From: Malurus cyaneus samueli
Lineage: Eukaryota > Chordata > Aves > Passeriformes > Maluridae
Direction of reading: 5' to 3'
Assembly (NCBI GenBank): GCA_009741485.1
Contig: CM019238.1
Span: 15,094,438-15,158,437, forward strand
Length of the DNA: 64,000 nt
Position numbers and translations under genes: made by a program. Shown piece after piece: positions 13,846-25,870 of this stretch; position 1 is the stretch's first letter, and each line of letters starts with the position of its first letter. Below the pieces are notes generated by a model. That model saw only the letters and a program-made list of their open reading frames with translations, ran no database searches and had not been told where the DNA came from.

Positions 13846-14158
13846 GATTGCTGAGGTACAACCTTTACAATCTGTCACCTCTCCAGATCTTTTAAGTGCC
13901 GTTGATATCATCCCAGAAATTTCAATCACTAGAGTAGGAATAGCTTTGGAAATTATTGATGTCTATAATAAGGTAATATGTCACAGCAACAATGTCATTT
14001 CTGTATGGATTCCAGCTGGTGTAGGTATTAGGGGAAATGAAATGGGAGATAAAGCAGTCAAAAAAGCTTTGCAAAATAATTCAGAAGTCATTGAGAAAGA
14101 GAATTCGGTCAGTCAACAAACAAAAAAGCAAAGCCAAACAACTAATCCTGGCAGCTGA
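13846..14158 (+). pseudogene. Fossil RNase H domain segment of a non-LTR-type retroelement
   Basis: An open frame of about 104 codons, ending at a stop at 14156-14158, reads as the C-terminal half of a retroelement RNase H. A PDLLSAV segment (about 13889) sits where families of this type have the S-D-S/T catalytic aspartate. It is followed by IIDVYNKV and then VWIPAGVGIRGNEMGDKA (about 13999-14052), which matches the WxPxHxGIxGNExAD motif. The motif histidine is G here and the alanine before the last catalytic aspartate is also G; a run of lysines and glutamines follows. No reverse transcriptase was recognised upstream. This motif is typical of I-, R1- or Jockey-type LINEs; CR1, the usual bird LINE, has no RNase H. 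It is a decayed fragment, and the lineage is uncertain. Confidence 0.55.
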
Positions 14159-15344
14159 AGGTTAAAAAAGGGTAAGGTCATTTACAAGAGAAGAATTCTG
14201 CTGCTGTGCCCAGCTCCCAAACCCCACAGAAATGGCAATAAAACAGTGCCCAAGGACCCAATCTGTGAGCACTCATCACCCCGAGGGGCTGCAGTGCCCT
14301 GGCTCGGGTGCAGGTCCCTACAAAAACATCCTCACCCCGAAATTCCTCACTGGGAACTCATCACAACCCACAGAATATTGTTCAGCAGTGCTCAGCATTT
14401 TACACACCATTTCAGAAACCTCATATCTGTCCAAGTAGACATGCTCTCTTATTTGAATAATTTGTGTTAAATCCAAATACGGAATTCTTCTTCATTCCAA
14501 GACGATGAATCAAATTGTACCTTTCAGCTTGCAATTGCTGGAGCTAAAACTATCTAGAAAGTAATATATTTGTAATTTTTTTCAGCTGAAATTTAAGTAA
14601 AATATTAATACCACGTAGTTTACAATATATGCTTTCTTCAATGATACTATTTACCTTTCTAAAATAGTTAAAAGTGGGATATTAAGCTCATCTAAAGGCA
14701 CGTTGGATACCTTTGCAGTAATAGCCAGAAAAATTGATCACCACTGTCTAAAAACACACCCCCAAATCAATCCTCTGACAATGAAAATTGGGGTGCATGG
14801 ACAGACACAGGAACATAAGTATAAATGCAATGTGGATTTTTGGAAAAGACTGTTTGGAAGGGTCATGTCAGAGCACAATCCTCTTCACTGCTGAAGAAAT
14901 GGCACATTTAAGGGAGAGAGACAGCATTTAGGGACAAGATCACCAATAGAAACACAAGATATTAAAAACTTGCATTTGTTTTTAAAATGAAGGAGTGGGA
15001 GCTGACACCTCCCATGCCAATGAATCACTTTCAGTGCCCTTATTGCAAAACCAAAGATTTTCCATCATGGAATTCTTAATAAACGTTTAACCATCAGCTT
15101 TGGCCTCTTTTCCTCTCTCTATCATTTCCACAATTACCTGCACACAGGGGAAGGAAAGAGAGACCGACGAACAAAAGTGGAAAAATCCTCATGACTTAAA
15201 AATCTGGAGATGGACAGTTGGGTACTGCATAAATCACCTTTTTTAAAAATCGATACATGCTTTAATAGGAGTTGAAACTTTAAAAAGAAAATTAAAAACT
15301 GAAAATAAAAGGAAAGGAAAAAGGAAAGTTGAAAATATTTTACC

Positions 15345-15356
15345 GCCCTCCAGTGG
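15345..15356 (-). promoter_or_regulatory. CTCF-like core motif
   Basis: GCCCTCCAGTGG matches the reverse CTCF core GCCMYCTRSTGG with one mismatch, and the preceding TACC and following C also resemble the longer motif. Such matches also arise by chance in 64 kb. Confidence 0.3.
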
Positions 15357-18300
15357 CAAAATGCGAGATGGCCAAGAACTGAGAGAATTTAGAGTTTTTA
15401 CTTCATCATCTCTCCTCAAATCTCCCCAAAATATTCCAGCTTTTATATATTTATATTCTTAGAATCCTGTTCCTAGGATATCAACTTTTAGCATGATCTT
15501 GAGATAGTTCACCGCTTTTGGTGTGGGGTTTTTTAGGTTTTCTTTTTATTTCTTTTTAACTGGTGAATAGAGGAGAGCCTCAAAACCATCTTTTGTTTCA
15601 AGATGAAAAGCTGAAAACAGTGAAATGCATTGATGTCAATTAACTGAATCACTACACCCAACATCAAAGCATCTCCAAGCACACCAAAGTTACATTCTCA
15701 TGCCAATGCTCAGCCAGAAGGGTCCAGGCAAAGGTTTTTATAAATTATTAGTAATTAAAATATAGCCCAACCTTAAGAAATCCTTTCCATAAATCACTTA
15801 TGGCACAATATCTTTTAGACAGCCTTTAACATTTTTTTTTTTACATTGCCCTTCCAACAATTAAAATTCATCCACACCAATTTCTCATCAGGTCTAGGTC
15901 ACTGCAAGGTAACCATTCTCTTAAGGAATTTGCATCAAATGATTTTGGGTTTTTTTGTGACATTTAGGCCCACCTTTCAATGCCTCATTGAGGAGAAGGG
16001 AAATCAAAGGATGCATGTTTGGAATCCCTAAATCCACCAGCTCTTACAATAAGGAATGCTGAGATGCTGTGGGGTAACAGCCTGCAGGATCTGTCAGGGA
16101 TCAGTGTAGGGTCCTGCACAAACACCTCTGATCCCAAAGCGCTCTGCAGGACCTGAAGCATCACCAGGTGAAACCAGGGAGGGTTTCCAGAGTGTTCCAC
16201 AGCCCTGTCCAGGCTGATTGGGCTCTGTGCTGCTGCTCCAGACCCCAAATCTGCCCTGCCTGGGGCTGTCGTGCCCCAAAACACAGAGCACACAGATCCC
16301 AAGCCTGTCGTGCATGAAACCTGCCTGCTCTGCTGTTTATTAATTCCTCATTCAGCTGTACAAAAACATCTATAATATCACTTTCAGCCCAGGCTGTGAA
16401 ATGGCCAAGGAAACAAGTGTTCAGCTCTCTGGGGAGGACCATACTCCCTCAGAACACTCCGGTGCCCCTGCTCCAGGGGATATTCCACCATCACTCTCCT
16501 TCTGTTGAGACATATGACTGCAAACATGCTCTTCTCACGAGCAGATAAATGTTTCCTCTCAATCACAGCAAACTATGTCTGTCAGCTGCTCATTTCCTCA
16601 CAGTACTTCATTGTGTGTTTTGTACGGAATTGTGTTTTTTGCACGAAATTTTCTCGCCTTATTTGAAAGGGCAAGAAAAAAGAAAACAAAAACAACCCAA
16701 ACAAACAAAAACAGTGAAAAACCCAAGGGAAATCACTGAGTTGTTTGATTACTGTGGTATATGATTTCTGTGAGGAGCTGAGGAGTCAGCAGCTCTCAGG
16801 ACATACCTGCAAATAGTTGACAAAATTCATTCTTCTGAGCCCAAACTCCTCCTCTGAAGCTCTCTGGACTTGGCCAGTCTTGGGGGGGAAAAGAAGAAGA
16901 ATTTTTTATTTTTCTTCTTTGTTATCTCTGTATAACATAAGCTCCAACATCTCCTGCACTTGTGTGACAATAAAACATTAACTGTGGAGCAGGTATTGCA
17001 GAAGTTCCTTTATCAAATCCCATCCACAATATCACACACAAAATATCCTTTGTGCAAACAAAACACTCTGAGATTGCAAGTAATTCATTCACAACTTCCC
17101 TGTGAAATGAGACACCAAATCAGACTTTCATTCTCCAAAATAGCTGATTCCTACTATAACTTATCCAAAAATACAGCTTTGATTCTGTGCAAACAACTTT
17201 TCTGCCACGTTTTTATCTCCTCAATCGTTGTGTCCTTGTGGAAATGACAACTATCAATTGCACCTGGGCAATACAGATGTGCTTGAAGAAAACAAAATGT
17301 CACTGCTTTCAATTACAAGGGCAGCAGATAAACGTCAACTCATTACAGAGTACTTAAAGCTCGAGTCTAAACTTACTATGAATTACTTTCTAAATCTAAA
17401 TGCCAATATTATACTTAGGTGTATTGATTCAGGCATATAAACCTATTTAACTCTCAGGGTCAGAGTTTGTTTTTCCTTTGTCAGGAACGGATTTCTAAAG
17501 CAAGGAGAGCAGCAGAGGGTTTGGATAATGGGAAGAGTTTTCCTCGAGCGTTTGGCTTCATCAGGAGGTGGCAAAAGCCTGGGGTTGCAGTGCATGGGGC
17601 ATTTCAGTGCCTGCAGCAGGACATTTTGGTATTTTACATCAGGCTCAAGTCTGAAATTAGGTGCTGAAACTGATGGAAAGCAGCGCTTTGACACACTCAA
17701 ACAGTGGAGGGACTTCAGAACAGGCTGGAAGCTGAACAAACTCTTCCTTGTACTGAGGGCTCAGAGAGACCTCTCTAAATTCACTTAATTGGGCAAGAAT
17801 CCCTGATTGCATCAAACACCAGCACACAATGGAGTTTGTCAGTCACCCTTTGCCATTCCTTATGGAATTACCTGCCTTGCAAATTCTAGTAAGATCATAA
17901 GTCCCTAAAACCACAATTTTTATATCCCCATCCCCTCAGAAGAGGACTGTGTTGTTTTACTTTGCCTCTGCTTCACAGTACAGAAATCTATTGAAATTAC
18001 AAATTAAATTTGTGTTCTCCCAGCCAAGTCCGGTTTGCCCCTAAGTCACTGCAGGAGAGCTCATGCAGTATCTATTCTCCTTTTTGCTGGAAACACCAAA
18101 CAAGGAATAAATCACTGTGAATTTGCAGAAGCACTCTGTGACATTCCAGCCTGTTTTCCCCCCCAAAGGTAGCACTCTCCAGCAGAACTGAACGTTGCTG
18201 AGGAACCTTTATGCACAGAGCGCCTTCTGAATGTCCCAAGGAGTTTTTAACAGCGCTGAGCAGCTCTGGTGATCCAGCCCTAAATGTTCATAGCAGATTT

Positions 18301-19847
18301 AGCACAACGACATTCACTGCAGCTGTGCCATCAGTTGCTGCCTCCTCTGGTTTGTCCCTGCACTCCCAGTAAATTCAGGTACAAACCCTTCAAATAGCAG
18401 AAACTGAATGTTTATGGTAGGGGTTAAACAAGCAGAGGTCAGCACTTCCCTTTCCACTTTGGAAGCCCTGAGCCAAAGGAGGTTTTGTTTCCTAAATCCT
18501 CTGGTGGTTTGGTTTTCTTTTCCAATCATGAAGAAAATCACAGTGGTAATTAATAGATATAGTAGTAATGAATGTTTACTGGAGATGTCTATTCTGATTT
18601 ATTCTTAATGATTGTGTTTACAACTGACTTCAAAGCATCACTCCCAACTGGAATTGCAGCCAAGCAGTGAGCAGTGAAAAGGCTGTGTTTGGGTTGCTGT
18701 TATGTATTTATGGTATTGAACACGATGAGTAATTCCAGACTGGAGGTTATCATGCAGAACAATATCTTGGAACGTGTTCTCAAGGGACCAGCAGATTATT
18801 TGCCATGATAAAGTGAAGTTTTCCTGGGCTGGCACACAGAACAAACCCCTTCCATAGTGAAATACACCCCCATTTCTGCATTTCATACCTGCATTGAAGA
18901 GAGGGAACCAGGGGAACAGCATACAGCAAGCTTTGCATGGTTTTAATCCAGAATGGCACCAGAGGGTGATTCCTGTATTTTAACAAGATCCTGAGGCACC
19001 CATCTCATGTGGTGAAATGAACTTACTGCCCGCCTGCTCTCTTTGTGGGAGATGCCTGCTCACCATCACAGCCCTGCTCACTCTGCTCTATATCCTTACA
19101 TCACTATGAAGATGCTTTATATTCCTAACTGAGCACTTGTATTTCAAAGGTAACAGCGCCAATCCCTTCTAAACCTACACAAAGAATTTTGGAAGGAGCC
19201 AGCAGAGGGACCCCTTCAGTTAAAAATTCAAAATCCTCCAAAACCGAACCCTTGAATCAAAACCCATAAGGGTTTTATTTAGGCACAGGCCCAGGCAGTG
19301 TCTAAAGTAGTAAGAGCACATAAAGTAGCAATATTTCTGATACAAGATAGTGAGGTTTTAAGCAAAATAATAAATTCTCTTTTTGTGTTTGTACATTTCC
19401 AATAAAAACTTGATATTTTAAGATTATCATTCAATTACATAATATTGAGGCTGATTGCTACCCATTTGCTAAATACCACTGTGTCAGGATTAGAGTTAAG
19501 AAAATTATCTGCCTGTGTTTTATGTTCTTACCTGAGAGTAAATAGCAATCAGGGCTGTGCCAGGAGCAGAAACTTATTTCCCAAAGTATCCCTTCCTTGT
19601 TTAAACCATTGCCTTCCTCAGAGTTAAACAGGATGTTAAATTCCATCGGAATTCGGCCATATGAAAACAACCCCAAGCTGCAGAGAATGTCTGGATTCAG
19701 AGAGCATCCTCCAGTGTTGGAGCTGAAGCTGTGGATGAATAGTGTTGGAATATGCACATTTAGAAAGTGTGGTTCTGCAGCAAACATTTCCTATCTGCAT
19801 CCTTAATTTGAGGGCAGATTTGAGCAGGGAGTGTGTCTTTTGCAATT

Positions 19848-19861
19848 GTTGCCATGGCAGC
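19848..19861. promoter_or_regulatory. RFX X-box-like palindrome
   Basis: GTTGCCATGGCAGC differs at one position from the symmetric RFX-factor site GTTGCCATGGCAAC. RFX proteins bind such sites at ciliary and neural genes. Binding here is an inference from the motif alone. Confidence 0.4.
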
Positions 19862-22228
19862 TTGGCCAGACATGCTGTTGTGGAAACAATTAATTTTTCA
19901 CATTGCAGTAAGTTGGTATTTTATAACTTTCTGGTTTTTATTCCTTGATTCTGTGAACTCCCAAAATATTGTTTCTAGTGATAAGTGGTATCACCTTTGT
20001 AACAAATCCATATTCACATTGCAATGTGGCAGCCCCCTTGCTTCTAGAACATTTACACTAAAAAATTTGCAAGCTATGAAATTCTGAAAATGCAAATTCT
20101 GAAATGAGTTTTTGTGCTGTCTCCGTCACAGTGGTTTACAACATTCTAAAACACTGATTCTACTTAAAAGGCATGTGGGCTCTGCTTTTACGTTGAGAAT
20201 TAAAAATAAATCAGGTTCCAACCACTACAGATTTAACCTGGTTTTGTTTCTTAGATATGGAACTCAGTAAGGTTTGGACATCAAAAGAGCTTTGAGGAAA
20301 AGTCTCCAGGTTTTTTATCACATGATCTTATTTACACAGCAAAAAAAAAGTAACCTGGAACCTGTGACCCCCTCACCTTTACAGGTGTGACCCTTTTACA
20401 GACAGACAGAATTCACAATCCAGTCACTCACTCTGATTAGAAAGAAAACTGATAACAGTTGTATCTTTGAACCTATTTCTTAATTATGATACAAAAAATT
20501 AATTTTGTCAATATAAGAGTGATATTGTAATAATAGCAAGACACAAGGAAGCCATTTCCTCCACACAACACAATACTTTCACTGTGCCTTTTGTCTAAAA
20601 ATCCATCTCCTTCCTCTTCAGGCAGTTTTGAAGTTTTCTTCCTTCCCTCCCTGCAATTCCCTCCCATTCCCTTTTGCCATCTCAATAACTCAAATCCTCC
20701 TCCAAACATTCTCACACTTGGATGGCCTTGCAGAATAAAGTGATTGTCAGCAGAAAGGGATTTTGTTTTTTTCAAATCTTCATCATTTTTGATGGACATG
20801 TAGAAATTTACCTAGAGTTAAAAAATCACTCTGGGAAATAAGTTTTTGATTATCTATGCCAGGGTGATGGAGAAATTTATAACTGTATCAGAATAGCAAC
20901 ATGGGAAATAACAGGAAACAATTTGCAGGGAATTATTTTATGACAGGACAGTTCTGATAATTTGCCATGATAAAATTTTCATTTCGTGTTTCAACAAAAG
21001 AGACATCCTAAACATTAAAAATATACTCTCTTCTCTATTCACAGACTATCTCGAGCTCTCTTTTCCACATTCCTAATAAGTTTTGGGTTCTCCTGTTCCC
21101 AAGCACTGCCAGAAAGAAATGAAATCCTATTGTATTTGTCAGTGCATCCCCAGGAATTGTTTCCCCCAATGTGTGATTGGGATTCCACTGCACACAGATG
21201 GCAGATGCTGATTCCTACAGAGAGTTTTTGACCACCATGTGGGGAAGGAATACAATAACTTCTGAGTTAGCTCAAAAAACTCACTAGATTGACCAGAATG
21301 TTCTGGGCAGAAGGCATATGGTCAGCAAAACTCCAAAGAAATGAACAGGTTTGTGATTATTTTATCTGACTTCCCAAATCTGCCTATTTGAGAGTCTGTT
21401 GGGGCATTTCTGCAGAGGCTTCTCACTTCATACATGAATAAAATAATATGTAAGAAATTGAGAAGTTGAGGAGCTCTGAATAGCATCTCTATGTATCACT
21501 ATCAATTTCAGCTGTATATATATAGTGATGTATTTTAGAATCTCCACCCACATTTCCGATTTTTGAGGTTTCACAGCAGTTTCGTAGTAAGAGCAGCTAA
21601 ATTCTGGGCATTTCGGGATTGCAGAAACTCCTCACTAGTAATTCAAATGTATGTGACATTTCTGGAGTGCACGGTTAAAGAGAAAGGGAGGAAAATATAA
21701 ACTCAGAACTATAGGTCCCTATAAATCCACATTTTTTAAGGGTTGAGGTCTGACTGCACTTCAGTGCATCCTTGTGCTTGGAGAACACATCAAACCCAGT
21801 GGTTCCCTTAGCACAAATGTAACCAATTTTCTTCCAAACACATTTAAATAAGGAATTTCTCCCTGTTCATTCTCTCTGATTAAAGGCTGTCCCTGTCATC
21901 CAACCTTTACAGCAGAACTCTGTTTTCTCTGTCTCAGCAGCAGGTGGCTTCCTTCCTTCTGTGTCAAAATTTAGAAGCTACAAGACACCAAGCATTTAAG
22001 CAAATGGCCTTTCTGAATGAATAAAATTTAATTAAATGAGCAATTTTTTTTAAAAAAAATGAATAAATTATTAATAATGGGGCAAAATGGTATGGAGAAA
22101 AGATGAAATCTCTCCATTCATTTCTTACAGAAGTGAGTTGTATTGTGTCATCACAGTAAGGCAACAAAATCACAAAAAACCCCAAAATGTGGGAAATCAC
22201 CACAATAAAGAACTGTATTTTTTTTTTT

Positions 22229-22233
22229 NNNNN
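22229..22233. other. Assembly gap, 5 N
   Basis: Five undetermined bases follow a T-run. The gap size may be nominal. Confidence 0.99.
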
Positions 22234-25200
22234 GTGCAGTATTATCTAAACTACACTTCTCTTGATGTAATGGTAAAACAATTTTTGAAAGCTCAGCTGG
22301 TGAGATGAACTCACTATCAATTACTTTTGAAGGTATTGCTTGGCTCTTTGAAAAATTTATTTCAATGGCATTTATTTTTTTCTCCAAAACAATGCCAGCT
22401 ATTGCCTTACATAACTTTTATTTAATTTAAAATCAATAAAACGATACTCATATAACCTTGGCATTCAAAAATGACATTTCCCCTTTGTTTTTACAGTGCA
22501 CACAGCAAACAAAAATCAATGTTTTATCTCTCCACGCTTGAATAAAAAGGATAATAAAGCAGCAGGCTCACAGTGCTGCATGATATTGATTATGGAGTCT
22601 CTCAAGATAAATTACTAAGATTTAAAAATTATTCTTGGTAAACCAGCACTGCATATTGTTTTTATCAGTTTTCACAAGACTGAGGGAATATGGGCAGCAG
22701 TACAAGAGCTAAAATACATTACATCGAGTGCAATTCTTTGTGAAACTCTTCAGTGAAAAATGTACCCAAGGAGCACATTTAAAAGTGAATATGTTTCATA
22801 TTTTTTTGCTGTAGGGAAAACGGTGCAAGTTTTATGATCAAACTCAGTGATGACACTCCAATACTCGAGCAATAAATGGAGAAACATTGAAAAGATTAGA
22901 ATTTGTCTGCAGTTGTTAGCAAAAGAGAAATTTAGGACAAGAAAGAAGTTACACTCTAGGCATTACTTGATTTTTAGGAAAAAACAGCTTTTCCTGATAG
23001 GCCTTTTTGGTGAATATTATAGTACAGGCCAGATCTACCTTAGTACTATTTATAAAGTATGTTTTGAGAAGAAATTTGAGATAAGAAATTTTTATGTACC
23101 ACATAAAAGGGGAACCTTTTCTATCTCATCTTGAAAGGATGCTTTAACAGATTTTAAAATTTAATTCCAACATGAATGTAACTCACTCTGCAACTTTATT
23201 TTCACAGTAGAACTCTAATGAATCATTTACTGCCACTGAAATGTGCACGAAAAAACCTGAATCTTAACTGTTATAACTGAAAATGTATTAAACCTTTGAC
23301 TCAGAGCAAAATGGGCCTGAACAGAAAAAGGTTTCAGCAGGCTGGAAGTGGTGTATTGCTGAATATTATTCTGTAAAATAAATGAAAGCTGCTATCAAAC
23401 AGTCTGATTATAATTCATCTCTGGTCTCCTGCAATTTGAATCACCTACCAATACCAGGCTATGGAAAACACAACATTGCACCTTTATTTTGCTCCTCAAA
23501 GGCCATTCTTAGCTCAAAAAAAATCCCAAAATTCTGCCCCTAACTCTCCAGAATTGCCATTTCTCAGCTTTGCAATTACCCTGCAAGAAATATTTCTATC
23601 GTTCAGACGAGACTTTTGATTTCTGGGGTAATTTTCCAGTGCAAATTTTGAAATAATTCTATTTAGGGACTGGGGAATGCCCTACAATCCTGAATCCCAC
23701 TCCGTGGCAGGGGCAGGCACCACAGAAATGTTGTCCAGCAGCAAAAAGGGGAGGCCACGGGAAATGGTCCCTGGCAAAGGCGTTGTTTAACGTGGATGCT
23801 GAAGGAAACCCAGCGGAAAACATTTATCAGAAACTTCCGTCCGGAGAGGAGGCATGGTGCAGGGAAAAATGCAAATATTACTCAGCAGACCAAGGGCAAA
23901 GGAAATAGGAAATGGGCTAGAGTGTTCTCTGAAATAATCTGTCACTGAAATGTGAGAAAACAGCCCCGTGTGCTGCCTGTTCTATTATTTGAAAGCCTTC
24001 CACGAGTCAAGATCCCTCCGCAGCATTGTGCCATTATCTGAAAGTTGGCTCCTTCCAACCCCAACTCCTTCAAGGTAGGATAAAAAGCTTAATTCGGGTC
24101 TTATCTCGACACATCATTTGCATGTTTATTATTTGAGCCTTTGGAGTAACTCATAGGAAAGTCGTGAGCTTATCACGGAAATAATACATCTCAGCAATGT
24201 TGTAACCGTTGACTTTGGGGCTTTTCACAGCCTGTAGAGAAATCCAGCCAAAATCTTTTTGGAATCCTGGAGGGACAGAGCAGGGACAGACCTCTGGGAG
24301 GAGTGTCCCCTCTGAGCCTGCCAGGGTGGGGCAGCGATTTTAGGAGTCGATGTAACGGGGAAATCTCTCATATGGATCACTGAATGTGTACAGGGATGGA
24401 AAAGAGATTGTGCTCTGAACTCTGCCTTTTTAACCTTGGAATACTTGACTATGCTGGCACTAAATCTCAAAAATGCCTTCATTACAGGTCATAAAAGTGT
24501 TTGTATAACTGATGTTTATTAAAATTTGATTATTGGTGCTTTTATAATAATAATAATATTGGTCAAATGAACTGAACAGTGAGTCCTTAAATGGAGTGGT
24601 ACACTAACAATCCTTCTTTCAGCCATATCTTGTATTCTCCACATTGATTAAAAAACCCTATAACAACTTTCTCAAAGGTAAAGAAAATAATATTAGAAGT
24701 CATAACTGCTGTAATTAGTGTTGCATTATCTTCTGAATTCCGGTATCCTTGAGTTCTTATTCCATAAAATATTACTGAAAGTGTAGCAATTCCCTGGGTT
24801 TGACAGATGCTCTCCGGGCTTATCTGAAAACACAGCAGGAAAGAGAGAGAAGTGCGTTACATGGAATATTCCCAGTGTTTCCAGATACCAGTGATATGAA
24901 ACAATGCTCTCTGGGTGCTCCAGCAGAGCAGAGTCCCCTCCAGAGGGTGATTTGGGACAAGCAAATCAGCCCCGTTGCTGTGAACAGCACTCGGAAGGCT
25001 CGTGAAGCCAGGCAAAGTAACAGTTCCTACAGCGGATGGTGACAAAAGATATATAAAAAAAAAAAAAAAAAGCAAGCCAGAAGAAGAAATACAGGAGGAA
25101 AATAATCAGCGTGATTGCAATCTTGCACTCAACTGGTGCCTTCTTTGTCTCCTCCTGCTCCAATTGTTCACTCTCATATCTTTTCCCTCACGCTTTCTGT

Positions 25201-25679
25201 TTTAAACCACAGTGCCGTGTGTTCCTCACCACTTCCTTAATTTATAATGGAGGTAAATAAATGACTTCATCAAAAAGGATCCAGCTAGATAGTGTACTCA
25301 CATGCCTCAGTGCTTGCAACATTTCTGGAGCAGGGTTTAGTTTGTTGTAAATGAGCAGAGGAAGTGGATCTTACAAAGCTGTTCCTCACTGAGGAAAAAA
25401 CAGTTTAAAGGTATCTCATTCATAAAGCTTGATAACAACAACAGTGCTAAAATGACCGTGGCTGATGGAGAGAAATTTGACAGTAAAATAGTGCGGATGC
25501 AAGAGAATTGAAGAGCAGGGCACGAGTGCAGAAGCAATTTCAACCTGGGTTGGTTGAAAGACAAAAGGACAAAGAAATGACACAAATGAATTGGGATATG
25601 TGATCGCATCCGAAAGCATTGATATTCTCTGTAGCTTTGTTTTTGTTCCTGCAAATGATTGTGCTTCAGACGCTGCCTC

Positions 25680-25870
25680 AAAGGAAATCCTTCATTTTCC
25701 GAAAGCTGTGCCCTTTTATAGTCCCAGTTTTGGCGGGCTAAATGCTGATTGGCTGCAGAGCCACCACCCAGGAACCTTGCCATCCAATCAGTTATCTGAT
25801 CATGTGATATTATGTGGTTTGTTAACCAATCAGAGTGCCACACGTGGGGCTATCACATGTCAATCATCCA
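25680..25870 (-). promoter_or_regulatory. Promoter-like segment: TATA box with three CCAAT boxes
   Basis: On the minus strand TATAAAAG lies at 25713-25720. Upstream of it are CCAAT-type boxes at 25748-25752, 25784-25788 and 25826-25830, spaced 36 and 42 bp, then an E-box CACGTG at 25841-25846. Clustered NF-Y boxes before a TATA box are typical of strong polymerase II promoters and of some retroviral U3 regions. Initiation would be near 25685-25690. The first ATG downstream (25619) opens a 67-codon frame to 25416 with no recognised homology. No downstream AATAAA was seen within 350 bp. The product, if any, is unknown. Confidence 0.45.

Larger units (their letters stand above)
14159..25679. other. 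Intergenic, no gene seen
   Basis: About 11.5 kb of mostly unique sequence. GC-richer islands near 16000-16320, 17500-17720 and 23690-23900 have no coherent coding frame. The RFX-like site at 19848, the CTCF-like site at 15345 and one N gap are listed separately. Confidence 0.55.

Noticed and set aside
22043..22060. 18-bp A/T palindrome
   Set aside because: It consists only of T8A8 flanked by A and T, which is expected in AT-rich DNA.
24040..24080. CR1-like CCTTCCAACCCC stretch
   Set aside because: There is no octamer tail and no supporting flanking CR1 sequence.
25337..25843. 168-codon minus-strand frame
   Set aside because: It begins upstream of the TATA box and runs through the promoter-like segment, so it could not be the product of that promoter; no domain was recognised.
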